Assembly (NCBI GenBank): GCA_026391805.1
Contig: JAPLDJ010000024.1
Location: 296,014-360,013 of the forward strand
DNA: 64,000 bases
Direction: 5' to 3'
From: Bacteroidota bacterium
GTDB taxonomy: Bacteria; Bacteroidota; Bacteroidia; Bacteroidales; FEN-979
Under the pieces are notes generated by a model. It was not told the origin of the DNA. It worked only from the letters and a program-made list of their open reading frames with translations, and ran no database searches. This document shows positions 44,000 to 52,142 of the stretch, in pieces (position 1 is the stretch's first letter; every line of letters starts with the position of its first letter). Made by a program: the position numbers and the translations under genes.

Positions 44000-44725
44000 T
44001 TATACATATGTGATCTGTGACTGGTTTATCAGCGGTTCTCCCTTGAATTTCAGGATCAGGTTGACGATCGTTATGACATCCTTCTGGCAGTAGGTCACGA
44101 TTCGCGGAAGATCCTTCTCCTGCCAGAAAACCCTGCCGACATCCTGCCCCGAAATATCATCCTTGGGCGTCGGAATACCGAAGATTGTCGCCAGCAGTTC
44201 CAGCGAGGTATAATTCTTGTAATCGCCGAACTTCCAGAGTTCCATCGTGTCCAGGTGATTTATTTCCCAGGGTTTCTTTCCTGAAAGATCAAGGATCGGC
44301 GGGACCCTGATCCCGTTTACCAGCATCCTGCGGATCAGGTAGGGATAATCGAATTCCTTCCCGTTGTGGGCACAGAGGAACTGGATCTTTTTATCTGCTC
44401 CCTTTACCAGCATGCCTGCGAAGTCAGCGAGTAGTTGTTTTTCGTCCTCGCCGTGATAGGACTTAATCCAGCATGAACCGTTCCTCAGGATGCCGGTCGA
44501 GATGCAGATGATCTTTCCGAATTCGGCATAGATCCCGGCTCTCTCAAAAATCTCTTCCGGGCTTTGTACCGGACGACCGGCAAGGTTATCACCCCGTGAA
44601 AGGTTCTCTGCCTTCTTATCCCACAGCCTTCTGAAATTCTCCGGCAGCTCCTCATATCCTGCAACCATCGGCACGGTTTCAATGTCGAGGAACAGGATAT
44701 TCTCAATGTTAATGTTCTCCAGCAT
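44000..44725 (-). CDS. PolB-like 3'-5' exonuclease
   Basis: This 241-residue protein (ATG at 44725) is of the predicted DnaQ-like/PolB exonuclease group (PF10108-type). ILFLDIETVP has the first DEDD acidic pair at D14 and E16. CAHNGKEFDYPYLIRRM holds the second Asp. The C-terminal YCQKDVITIVNLIL has the last Asp in a YxxxD setting. A longer frame to 44752 would overlap the end of the Nudix gene, and M10 fits the family start. The domain stands alone without polymerase, so a repair or RNA/DNA trimming role is likely but unproven. Confidence 0.85.
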   Translation of the reverse strand: MLENINIENILFLDIETVPMVAGYEELPENFRRLWDKKAENLSRGDNLAGRPVQSPEEIFERAGIYAEFGKIICISTGILRNGSCWIKSYHGEDEKQLLADFAGMLVKGADKKIQFLCAHNGKEFDYPYLIRRMLVNGIRVPPILDLSGKKPWEINHLDTMELWKFGDYKNYTSLELLATIFGIPTPKDDISGQDVGRVFWQEKDLPRIVTYCQKDVITIVNLILKFKGEPLINQSQITYV

Positions 44726-44735
44726 ATGATCTTTA

Positions 44736-45197
44736 TTAATTACTTTTTTCAAAATCTTTTATTAACCGTGTTACCATTTTTTTATCAATCGGAAACGTAA
44801 AATCCTCCTCCTTTAGTTCTCTGATTTCCATCCACCGGAAGCATTGTGCCCCATCTGCAATCTCAGGGAAGTCAAATTTCTTATCCGTCGTTTTGAAGGA
44901 AAAAGGCTTTCCACAATCTGCCAAATAATATACATTAATCACCTGAGATTCGAAAGGTAATAGGGTAGAGGCAACAAAAAAATCAGTGGTATAATAATGC
45001 GACAGGATATTCACCTCAGTATGAAGTTCTTCCATAAATTCCCGTTTCAGGCAATCGATCGTGCCTTCACCATATTTAAGCCCGCCTCCGGGGAACTTTG
45101 TCATGTAAATACCCAACCTGAATTCATCCGTCACCAGGATTTTTCCCTCATCGATCAGCAACCCGTATACCCGTATATTGAACCTTCGTTCGTCCAT
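44736..45197 (-). CDS. NUDIX hydrolase
   Basis: This 153-residue protein has one Nudix domain. The Nudix box is G38-x5-E44-x7-R52-E53-F-M-E56-E57, so all metal-binding acids are present. The usual Gly after EE is His59. These enzymes cleave nucleoside diphosphates linked to another group; the substrate is unknown. The start MDERRFNIRVYGLLI fits the family. It is on the same strand as mnmD and the exonuclease, in a likely operon of small nucleic acid or nucleotide enzymes. Confidence 0.9.
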   Translation of the reverse strand: MDERRFNIRVYGLLIDEGKILVTDEFRLGIYMTKFPGGGLKYGEGTIDCLKREFMEELHTEVNILSHYYTTDFFVASTLLPFESQVINVYYLADCGKPFSFKTTDKKFDFPEIADGAQCFRWMEIRELKEEDFTFPIDKKMVTRLIKDFEKSN

Positions 45198-45235
45198 ATT
45201 CTTTATTTGCTGGCGCGCGCTTCCAAGCGCGTGCC

Positions 45236-45901
45236 TTATTTCATTGCCCTCGTCATCTCCCTCTTCCCTTTCGGCCCCGGCAGCTTCTCGATCCCGAAAC
45301 CTGCACTCTTCATTGCTCGTCTCACGCTGCCTTTGGCAGAATAAGTCACCAGGATACCACCCGGTTTCAGGGTTTTGTATAGCTCCGTAAAGATAGCCTC
45401 TTTCCAGAGTTCAGGCTGTACATCCGGCCCGAAGGCATCAAAGAAAATGAGGTTAAATTTTTCAGGATCGGATTTCCAGTTACAAATGTCGGCTTGAAGC
45501 TTCTCCAGACAAAACAATTCCGTGATCTGAACAGGCACGTTCCATGGAGAAGAATGAAGTTTATGGTACAGCTCCTTGTATTCAGTAAATCCCGTAACTT
45601 CAGGGTAATTCAGTTTTGAATAATGAGATTCATCGAGCGGAAATAATTCAACCGCGGCATAGAACAATCTCTGACCATTCTTTTTGGTTTCTGCCAGTGA
45701 AAGAAATGCATTAAGCCCGGTTCCGAATCCGATTTCAAGGATGGATACCTCTTTTTGTGAAGCAAAGGATCCCAGTCCGGCTTGTATGAAAACATGCCTT
45801 GATTCCTGTACTGCGCCAAAGGTCGAATGATAATGCTCTTTCAGATCCGGGACATAAAATGTCAGTGATCCGTCCTCTGTCATCACAGGTTCAAGGGCCA
45901 T
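45236..45901 (-). CDS. mnmD: tRNA 5-methylaminomethyl-2-thiouridine methyltransferase MnmD
   Basis: MnmD uses SAM to methylate the aminomethyl group of U34 in tRNA, the last step of mnm5s2U. The 221-residue protein corresponds to the methyltransferase half of MnmC without the oxidase half. YHSTFGA at 24-30, LEIGFGTGLNAF at 55-66 (SAM binding), NLIFFDAFGPDVQPELW and GGILVTYSAKGSVRRAM are the expected blocks. It lies 4 bases downstream of the fused E1 gene, so it may be co-transcribed. Confidence 0.9.
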   Translation of the reverse strand: MALEPVMTEDGSLTFYVPDLKEHYHSTFGAVQESRHVFIQAGLGSFASQKEVSILEIGFGTGLNAFLSLAETKKNGQRLFYAAVELFPLDESHYSKLNYPEVTGFTEYKELYHKLHSSPWNVPVQITELFCLEKLQADICNWKSDPEKFNLIFFDAFGPDVQPELWKEAIFTELYKTLKPGGILVTYSAKGSVRRAMKSAGFGIEKLPGPKGKREMTRAMK

Positions 45902-45905
45902 AGGA

Positions 45906-48335
45906 TCAGAAAAGCTTCGGATACTTTGCAGGATTGTAGTTGCACATGATCTCGTAGATCAGGTCGAACAACTCCTCGGCATTCGGGTTTGAAAAGTAAT
46001 CTCCATCGGTGCTGTAGGCCGGCCGGTGGTCATTTGACGTGAGGGTTCGCGGTTCGGCGTCCAGGTATCTGTATCCTCCCTGTTCTTCGAGCACCTTCTG
46101 CATCATATAACCGGTAGCGCCTCCGGGAACATCTTCATCAAAAAAGACGATCTTGTTTGTTTTCTTGAGGGATTCAAGAATATCATGATTACGGTCGAAC
46201 GGAAGCAATGACTGGACATCGATCAGCTCGACCGATATTTTGAACTCTCTGAGTTGCTGCACAGCTTCCTGCGCGATCCTGACACAGGCCCCGTAGGTCA
46301 CAAGCGTGACATCGGTTCCTTTTACAAGTGTTTCAGGAATGCCAATGGGAATGCGGTATTCACCGGCGTTCGAAGGCATCTTCTCCTTCAGGCGGTAGCC
46401 GTTCAGTGGCTCGATGATCAGTGCCGGATCATCCGAAGCGAGGATCGTATTATAAAAACCAGCAGCACGGGTCATGTCCCGTGGAACCAGCACATGTACT
46501 CCGCGGATCGAATTGATCACCATGCTTAACGGTGATCCCGAATGCCAGATCCCTTCCAGCCGGTGGCCGCGGGTGCTGATGATCAGCGGTGCTTTTTGTC
46601 CTCCTTTTGTCCGGTACTGGAGCGTAGCCAGGTCATCGGAAAGAAGCTGTAACCCGTAAAGCAGGTAATCGAAATACTGGATCTCGGCAATCGGTCGTAA
46701 GCCACGCATGGCAAGCCCGATGCCCTGTCCGATGATCGTTGCTTCCCGTATGCCGGTATCGGCGATCCTGAGCTCGCCATATTTTGCCTGCAACCCTTCG
46801 AGCGTCTGGTTTACACCGCCGATCTTCCCGACATCCTCGCCAAAGATCATGGCGTAAGGATTACCTGAAAAGATCCGGTCATAATTGGCCTGCAGCACTT
46901 CGCGACCGGTTACGACTGGTGAATCATCCGTAATGACGGGGGCGATCCCGCGAACATTTATGGCACCGTTGGAGGATTCGCTGTAAAGATGTGAGCTGTA
47001 TCGCTCATAATTGGTGCTGAGTTGTTCCTCAAGCCATGCCGAAAGATCTGCCTTCATTGGCTTTTTGAGGCTACAGGTAGTGCAGACATCCCGGAGGACC
47101 TTCTTCCCTGAAGAGATGATATCCTTGCGGATCGGCTCTTTTATGTTCTGAAGCTCTTCAACGATTTTATCGATTCGTTCCTGTTTTTTACAGGGACAAT
47201 GACTTGTTCTTACTGTCTTTATAAGGATTTCCCGTTCTGCTTTGATCGGCTCCTGGAAATGCTTCCAGGCATTATCCCGTGCATTCTTCACCGTTTTGAC
47301 GGCTTCTGCTTCAATTGCATCCAGTTCTTCAACAGTTGCGATCCTGGCATCAAGGATCCATTGACGCATCCTGACAATGCAATCAAATTCCTTTTCCCAC
47401 GCAAGTTGCTCTTTTGTCTTGTAGCGTTCATGCGATCCGGATGTGGAATGACCTTGTGGCTGGGTCAGTTCCGTAATATGAAACAACACCGGGACATGGC
47501 TCTTCCGGCACACCTCAGTGCCCTCTTCATACATCCTGCACAGGGCCGTATAATCCCATCCTTTTTCGCGGTAAACCAGGAATCCCGGTGCATCATCCGT
47601 ACGTTCAAAACCCTTCAGGAGTTCCGAGATGCTCTCTTTTGTAGTCTGGTATTTTTTCGGGACGGAAATTCCCCAGCCATCGTCCCAGACTGAAACTGCC
47701 ATCGGTACCTGGAGCACGCCGGCTGCATTCATGGTTTCGAAAAAATGCCCCTCCGAAGTGCTGGCATCGCCGATTGTTCCGAACGCAACTTCATCGCCCT
47801 TGTGGGAGAATTTTACATTATCCTTCAGATCGGGATTGTTCCTGAAGATTTTCGATGCCAGTGCAAGCCCGAGCAAACGGGGCATCTGGCCGGCAGTGGG
47901 GGAGATGTCGGCGGAGGAATTTTTCTGCTTCGTAAGGTCTTTCCAGTTTCCGTTTTCATCCAGCGACCGGGTGGCGAAATGATTGTTCATCAACCGCCCT
48001 CCGTTCCCCGGATTGATGGCAAGATCCGTATCACCGTAAAGCTGGGCGAAAAATTCTTCAAGGGTGAACATTCCGGCAGCCAGCATGAAGGTCTGGTCGC
48101 GGTAATAGCCCGAACGCCAGTCGCCTTCCCTGAAGACCTTTGCCATGGCGATCTGCGCCACCTCTTTTCCGTCGCCGAAGATCCCGAACTTGGCCTTTCC
48201 GGTAAGCACCTCTTTACGCCCAAGCAGGCTGGCCTGACGGCTTTCAACCGCAAGCTGGTAATCCTTCAGGACAACTTCTTTCTCAGGCAAACCATTTTCA
48301 GGAACGTTGGCTTGCTTATCCTTTGTCGCAGGCAT
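45906..48335 (-). CDS. Fused alpha-beta 2-oxoacid dehydrogenase E1
   Basis: An 809-residue protein joins the E1 alpha and beta subunits of a branched-chain or pyruvate dehydrogenase complex. Residues about 30-350 are alpha (GDGKEVAQIAMAKVF, GDEVAFGTIGDASTSEGHFFE, DDGWGISVP: ThDP binding). Residues about 465-805 are beta (YAMIFGEDVGKIGGVNQ, ADTGIREATIIGQGIGLA, GGQKAPLIISTRGHRLEG). The linker contains a CPC and a CTTC motif. Fusion is common in Bacteroidota for the 2-oxoisovalerate type, but pyruvate cannot be excluded. No dedicated E2 or E3 lies nearby. SucB at 25308 is paired with SucA. The same chemistry is offered by the vor genes at 51501-54292. Confidence 0.88.
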   Translation of the reverse strand: MPATKDKQANVPENGLPEKEVVLKDYQLAVESRQASLLGRKEVLTGKAKFGIFGDGKEVAQIAMAKVFREGDWRSGYYRDQTFMLAAGMFTLEEFFAQLYGDTDLAINPGNGGRLMNNHFATRSLDENGNWKDLTKQKNSSADISPTAGQMPRLLGLALASKIFRNNPDLKDNVKFSHKGDEVAFGTIGDASTSEGHFFETMNAAGVLQVPMAVSVWDDGWGISVPKKYQTTKESISELLKGFERTDDAPGFLVYREKGWDYTALCRMYEEGTEVCRKSHVPVLFHITELTQPQGHSTSGSHERYKTKEQLAWEKEFDCIVRMRQWILDARIATVEELDAIEAEAVKTVKNARDNAWKHFQEPIKAEREILIKTVRTSHCPCKKQERIDKIVEELQNIKEPIRKDIISSGKKVLRDVCTTCSLKKPMKADLSAWLEEQLSTNYERYSSHLYSESSNGAINVRGIAPVITDDSPVVTGREVLQANYDRIFSGNPYAMIFGEDVGKIGGVNQTLEGLQAKYGELRIADTGIREATIIGQGIGLAMRGLRPIAEIQYFDYLLYGLQLLSDDLATLQYRTKGGQKAPLIISTRGHRLEGIWHSGSPLSMVINSIRGVHVLVPRDMTRAAGFYNTILASDDPALIIEPLNGYRLKEKMPSNAGEYRIPIGIPETLVKGTDVTLVTYGACVRIAQEAVQQLREFKISVELIDVQSLLPFDRNHDILESLKKTNKIVFFDEDVPGGATGYMMQKVLEEQGGYRYLDAEPRTLTSNDHRPAYSTDGDYFSNPNAEELFDLIYEIMCNYNPAKYPKLF

Positions 48336-48349
48336 GGATCCCGATAGTA

Positions 48350-48928
48350 TTAGTAATTCTCAGCTTTTACTTCAAAATAGGATGTCGGGTGATTGCAAAC
48401 GGGACAATTGTTAAGTGCCTTGTTCCCAAAATGAACATGTCCGCATTTGCGGCAGATCCAGAAGACCTTTTCCCCTTTTTCAAAGACCTTGTTCTCTTCA
48501 AGGTTTGTCAGTAAGGTCCGGAACCTCTTTTCATGGTCAGCCTCGATCTTGGAGATCAGTTTGAAAAGTATGGATACATTCGGAAAGCCTTCCTCTGCAG
48601 CGATAGTTGAGAATTCGGGGTAAAGCGATGTCCACTCTTCATTTTCCCCGTCGGCTGCGGCTTTCAGGTTTTCGGCAGTGGTGCCGATGATCCCTGCCGG
48701 GTAGATGGCCGTGATCTCAACCGGCCCGCCTTCCAGGCATTTGAAGAATAACTTTCCGTGCTCTTCTTCATTCAGTGCAGTTTCTTCGAAAAGTGCCGCA
48801 ATTTGCTCATACCCGTCTTTCCTGGCCTGCTTGGCAAAAAAGGTATAACGGTTTCTTGCCTGCGATTCACCTGCAAAGGCTTTCAGCAGGTTTTTTTCTG
48901 TCTTTGTTCCTTTTATACTTTTTTCCAT
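48350..48928 (-). CDS. Rubrerythrin
   Basis: Rubrerythrin reduces hydrogen peroxide in anaerobes, taking electrons from rubredoxin. The ATG at 48928 gives a 192-residue protein starting MEKSIKGTKTEKNLL, the normal family start. An upstream in-frame ATG would run through the promoter. The diiron helices are AFAGESQARNRYTFFAKQA, ETALNEEEHGKLFF, AAEEGFPNVSILF and KIEADHEKRF, giving the expected Glu and His ligands. A C-terminal rubredoxin-like iron site has CRKCG and CPVC. Rubredoxin itself is encoded next at 49029-49187. Confidence 0.96.
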   Translation of the reverse strand: MEKSIKGTKTEKNLLKAFAGESQARNRYTFFAKQARKDGYEQIAALFEETALNEEEHGKLFFKCLEGGPVEITAIYPAGIIGTTAENLKAAADGENEEWTSLYPEFSTIAAEEGFPNVSILFKLISKIEADHEKRFRTLLTNLEENKVFEKGEKVFWICRKCGHVHFGNKALNNCPVCNHPTSYFEVKAENY

Positions 48929-48943
48929 AAGATTATTTTTTCC

Positions 48944-48951
48944 CAAAGATA
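48944..48951 (-). promoter_or_regulatory. TATCTTTG promoter box of the rubrerythrin gene
   Basis: A perfect -7 box on the minus strand lies 16 bases before the rubrerythrin ATG, in an A/T-rich leader. It lies inside the longer N-terminal frame, which supports the shorter start. Confidence 0.5.
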
Positions 48952-49028
48952 AAAAAATTAAAGGAAAGGTTTTCCTCTTATAATCCTCCCTCATCACCCA
49001 TCAATCATCACACATAATTCCCGCATTC

Positions 49029-49187
49029 CTACATTTCCACATACTCTTCCTTCCCCACCCCGCACACCGGGCAGGTCCAGTCATCCGGAAGATCTTCGAG
49101 CAAGGTTCCCTCTGGAACTCCCCGGATAGGATCCCCTTCTGCTTCGTCATAAATATGCCCGCAAACAGCGCATTTGTACTTTTTCAT
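49029..49187 (-). CDS. Rubredoxin, 52 residues
   Basis: This short gene codes a canonical rubredoxin. [19 protein letters not shown] and [16 protein letters not shown] give iron ligands C6, C9, C39 and C42 with the usual aromatic residues. It transfers single electrons and is the expected donor to the rubrerythrin just downstream on the same strand. Spacing of 100 bases and a separate promoter suggest a two-gene oxidative stress unit with independent control. Confidence 0.95.
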   Translation of the reverse strand: MKKYKCAVCGHIYDEAEGDPIRGVPEGTLLEDLPDDWTCPVCGVGKEEYVEM

Positions 49188-49231
49188 AATTCATCAATTT
49201 AATATTCCCAAATTCCCAAATTCTCAATTTT

Positions 49232-49280
49232 CCATTCTCCATTCTCCGACCTCGGACCTCAGACCTCCGTCTTCCGTCCT
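49232..49280 (-). repeat. Heptad array abutting the stop of the peroxidase gene
   Basis: Seven units in strict phase: CCATTCT twice, CCGACCT, CGGACCT, CAGACCT, CCGTCTT and CCGTCCT. The array ends one base from the stop codon (49282-49284) of the minus-strand gene. Confidence 0.9.
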
Positions 49281-49281
49281 A

Positions 49282-49827
49282 CTACTTCTCTTCTATCCAA
49301 TTAACGATCTGGTCTGTCATCGGTGAAGTTCCTGGATCAACAACCCCGGCAATATGTCCGTTCTCGTCGATCATGAACTTCTGGAAATTCCATTTGACCG
49401 GGGCGTCCATCTCACCGTTCTCTTCTTTCGAAGTAAGCCATTTGTAGATAGGATCCTGGTCCTTCCCTTTTACCGAAATTTTCGACATCATCGTGAAAGT
49501 CACACCATAATTCTTCGTGCAGAATGCCTTGATCTGATCATTTGTGCCCGGTTCCTGTGAAAGAAAATTATTGGCCGGGAACCCGATGATGGTGAACTTT
49601 TCGCCGCCATATTTTTTATAAAGTGCTTCCAGTTGCTCGTACTGGGGCGTATTACCGCATTTGGAGGCTGTATTCACAACGAGCACTTTCTTGCCTTTCA
49701 GCGATGCAAGGTCAAACGGCTGTCCGTCGATGGTGGTCGTTTTAAAATCGTAAAACGACTTGTGGTTTTGTGCAATGGCCATTATTGTCATAGCGATTAA
49801 TCCGATACTTATGATGAATGCTTTCAT
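49282..49827 (-). CDS. Glutathione peroxidase-family thiol peroxidase
   Basis: This 181-residue exported peroxidase belongs to the GPx family, which in bacteria usually works with thioredoxin. A signal peptide (cut near AIAQ|NHKS) puts it in the periplasm, where DsbD could supply electrons. VNTASKCG has peroxidatic C57. IGFPANNFLSQEPG carries the Gln of the active site. C103 is a possible resolving cysteine, and KWNFQKFMID has the active site Trp and Asn. Selenocysteine is not used. The stop codon touches a heptad array. Confidence 0.93.
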   Translation of the reverse strand: MKAFIISIGLIAMTIMAIAQNHKSFYDFKTTTIDGQPFDLASLKGKKVLVVNTASKCGNTPQYEQLEALYKKYGGEKFTIIGFPANNFLSQEPGTNDQIKAFCTKNYGVTFTMMSKISVKGKDQDPIYKWLTSKEENGEMDAPVKWNFQKFMIDENGHIAGVVDPGTSPMTDQIVNWIEEK

Positions 49828-49858
49828 TTATTATGTTATTTTTAAGGATTGATTGTTA

Positions 49859-49866
49859 CAAAGGTA
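49859..49866 (-). promoter_or_regulatory. TACCTTTG promoter box of the peroxidase gene
   Basis: This -7 box on the minus strand lies 32 bases before the start codon. No convincing -33 box is seen. Confidence 0.4.
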
Positions 49867-49953
49867 CGGAAAAATCGTATTATTTAAATTAATTCTAAAT
49901 CAATGAGACTCAAATTTTTTAAACGGAGTGTAAAAAAATTTGTAAGTCGAATT

Positions 49954-49981
49954 GATCCCGGGAGCGAAGCGAATCGGGATC
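49954..49981. repeat. GATCCCG/CGGGATC hairpin with repeat-like loop
   Basis: A 7-bp stem encloses GGAGCGAAGCGAAT, a word related to the interspersed repeat at 25137. It lies between the peroxidase and bcp genes, which diverge here. Confidence 0.5.
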
Positions 49982-50057
49982 TCCGGATTATATTTTCCCG
50001 GTTTCCCCTGGGATAAATGGTTATGATAAACCGATTAATTACTTAATTTCGAAGATA

Positions 50058-50516
50058 ATGAAAAGCAAAATCAAAGTTGGTGACACGGCACCGATGTTCA
50101 CACTTCCCGGTTCTGATGGGCAGTTGGTTAACCTGGCAGATTTTATCGGTAAAAAGAACCTGGTCGTGTATTTTTATCCAAAGGACGAATCGTACGGTTG
50201 TACAAAGGAAGCCTGCAGTTTCCGCGACAGTTATGATGATTTTAAAGATGCCGGCGCGGAGGTGATCGGTATCAGCACCGACGATGAAGAATCCCACCGT
50301 TCTTTCGCTGAGCACCACAAGTTACCTTTTATTCTCCTATCGGATAAAGGCGGGAAGGCCGCTGAAAGCTATGGGGTCGGGCGTTCGTTGGGAATTCTTC
50401 CTGGTCGTATGACTTTTGTGGTCGATAAAAATGGAATCGTCAGGATGACCTATTCCTCTCAGCTTAATTTTCAGAACCACATCAACGAAGCCATTGAAAT
50501 GCTGAAAACCTTGTGA
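50058..50516 (+). CDS. bcp: Peroxiredoxin of the Bcp/PrxQ type
   Basis: Bcp reduces peroxides using thioredoxin. The 152-residue cytoplasmic protein has FYPKDESYGCTKEACSFRD, giving peroxidatic C48 and resolving C53 five residues later, the PrxQ arrangement. The usual residues before the first Cys (TPG) are SYG here, a modest change at the active site entrance. The C-terminal part (LGILPGRMTFVVDKNGIVR) is normal. A TAATTTCG box lies only 7 bases upstream of the ATG, so the true promoter is probably elsewhere or the message is nearly leaderless. Confidence 0.92.
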   Translation: MKSKIKVGDTAPMFTLPGSDGQLVNLADFIGKKNLVVYFYPKDESYGCTKEACSFRDSYDDFKDAGAEVIGISTDDEESHRSFAEHHKLPFILLSDKGGKAAESYGVGRSLGILPGRMTFVVDKNGIVRMTYSSQLNFQNHINEAIEMLKTL

Positions 50517-50528
50517 AAAACTCGGCTT

Positions 50529-50565
50529 CCCCTCTCCTTCAGGAGAGGGGTGTAGGGGTGAGGTG
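50529..50565. repeat. CCCTCTCCTTCAGGAGAGGG palindromic repeat, copy 2
   Basis: A 22-bp palindrome (50529-50550) followed by TGTAGGGGTGAGGTG. It has the same layout as 42175-42213, and both lie in short gaps beyond gene ends. Confidence 0.8.
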
Positions 50566-50586
50566 AATTGGTTAATTGGCTAATTC

Positions 50587-51354
50587 CTAAAACTTCTCAA
50601 ATACCCCCAGCCCGAACAGTGCAAAATCATATTTAACCGGGTCTTCAGGATCGAACTGACGCAAGCTGGAGGTAAGTTCTTCAACGGCTTTCCAGTCATT
50701 GGCTTTCCTCTTCAAAAGGCCCAGTTTCCTTGCCACCCTTCCGCTGTGAACATCCAGCGGGCACATCAGGCTGGCCGGGGAGATCTGTTTCCATAATCCG
50801 AAATCCACGCCCATCCTGTCATCCCTCACCATCCAGCGCAGGAACATCAGGATGCGTTTCGCAGAAGAGCCTTTTTCAGGATTCGCAATATGCTTTTCTG
50901 TACGCTGAAGATGCTTCTGTTCCAGGAATACTGACCTGAACCGGCTGATGGCTCCTTTCATTCCTGTTTCAGCATTGATGGAAAAAAGATTTTCCAGCCC
51001 ACGATGATTCAGGTAAATATTTTTTAAGGATTCCAGGAAAAAAATGCAGTCCTTTCCGTTAAAGGTCCTGTGGTAGTAAGATTCGAAGGATTTTATTTCT
51101 GAAGGAGATGCATGCAGGATAAATTCATAGGGTGCGCAATCCATCATCTGCAGAAGCCTGTTTGCATCTTTCAGGATGCCCGCCCTGTTTCCCCAGGAAA
51201 TGGTTGCAGTAAGAAACCCGGAGATCTCAATATCTTCTTTTCGTGAGAACTGGTGTGGAATGGAAACCGGGTCGGTCTCAATGAAGGAGACATTATTGTA
51301 TTGCTGGTACTTGAATTCGAGGAAATCGTGTAATTCGTTCTGCGGTATCTTCAT
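50587..51354 (-). CDS. DUF2400/TIGR02757 family protein
   Basis: The 255-residue protein matches a conserved Bacteroidota and proteobacterial family of unknown function. Typical segments are DPVSIPHQFSRKEDIEISGFL, ATISWGNRAGILKDANRLL, FLRWMVRDDRMGVDFGLW and CPLDVHSGRVARKLGL. The helical layout and the last two motifs are reminiscent of HhH-type DNA glycosylases, but no catalytic site can be assigned. There are no membrane segments. It is convergent with bcp. Confidence 0.85.
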   Translation of the reverse strand: MKIPQNELHDFLEFKYQQYNNVSFIETDPVSIPHQFSRKEDIEISGFLTATISWGNRAGILKDANRLLQMMDCAPYEFILHASPSEIKSFESYYHRTFNGKDCIFFLESLKNIYLNHRGLENLFSINAETGMKGAISRFRSVFLEQKHLQRTEKHIANPEKGSSAKRILMFLRWMVRDDRMGVDFGLWKQISPASLMCPLDVHSGRVARKLGLLKRKANDWKAVEELTSSLRQFDPEDPVKYDFALFGLGVFEKF

Positions 51355-51500
51355 TGATGATGGAACACGGAGTACACGGATTAAACGGAGCAGGAATGAA
51401 TCGAAAAAAAACCTTTTTTAAAATCAGGCATCCATTGCGGATGGAAAATTCTTTTTCCGTTCATTCCGTGTCTTCCGTGTTCAGATAAATTCTTCGGAAA

Positions 51501-52055
51501 TTAATTCAGCACTTGCAGAGGTTTCAGCAGCCCTTTCCCGATATCAATAGCTCTTTCATTATCAGGAATAAGCTTGTGATGCCTTGCTGGTAGGGATTTT
51601 TCCAGTCCCTTATGAATGAATTCAGGAGCGACAAGCGGTTTCAGGTGCAGAAATCCGCCCAGGACGATCATGTTAAAAACCTTGGACAATCCAAGCTTCC
51701 CTGCTTCATCCGCTGCCTCGATCGAATAAATGTTGATGTCTTTCCGGGTGGGATGATGCGTAATGCCATTTGGATCATAGATCAGCAATCCACCGGGCTT
51801 GACAGTTTTTTCGAACTTGTCCATCGATTGCTGGTTCAGAATTATGGCCGTGTCAAATGCATTTAATATCGGCGAACTGATTCTCTCATCGCTCACAATG
51901 ACGGTCACATTGGCTGTTCCGCCCCTCATCTCCGGACCATAGGAAGGCATCCAGCTGACTTCCTTGTTTTGCATAACGCCAGAGTAAGCAAGTATCTTAC
52001 CCATGGATAACACACCCTGTCCTCCGAATCCTGCAATGATAATTTCTTCAGTCAT
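51501..52055 (-). CDS. 2-oxoacid:ferredoxin oxidoreductase, gamma subunit (vor-type)
   Basis: The 184-residue gamma subunit starts EEIIIAGFGGQGVLSMGKILAYSG and has SWMPSYGPEMRGGTANVTVIVSD, both hallmarks of the gamma family. It completes a four-subunit complex with the alpha (52957), beta (52143) and delta (54062) genes upstream. The complex probably oxidises branched-chain 2-oxoacids and reduces ferredoxin. This separate-subunit form contrasts with the fused KorA at 39780. It is the last gene in the operon. The following 145 bases (51355-51500) hold only short GGA/CCG-type repeats. Confidence 0.92.
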   Translation of the reverse strand: MTEEIIIAGFGGQGVLSMGKILAYSGVMQNKEVSWMPSYGPEMRGGTANVTVIVSDERISSPILNAFDTAIILNQQSMDKFEKTVKPGGLLIYDPNGITHHPTRKDINIYSIEAADEAGKLGLSKVFNMIVLGGFLHLKPLVAPEFIHKGLEKSLPARHHKLIPDNERAIDIGKGLLKPLQVLN

Positions 52056-52110
52056 AGTAAAATGATTATTCGGTTATTGTTTTATTTCTTTCTTGAAAGA
52101 AAATCCTTTA

Positions 52111-52138
52111 CGCGTATCGTGAACCGTGTCCCGTGAAT
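52111..52138. repeat. Short heptad array inside the vor operon
   Basis: Four in-phase units: CGCGTAT, CGTGAAC, CGTGTCC and CGTGAAT. They lie in the 87-base gap between the beta and gamma genes, 5-32 bases beyond the beta stop. Confidence 0.75.
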
Positions 52139-52142
52139 CAGC

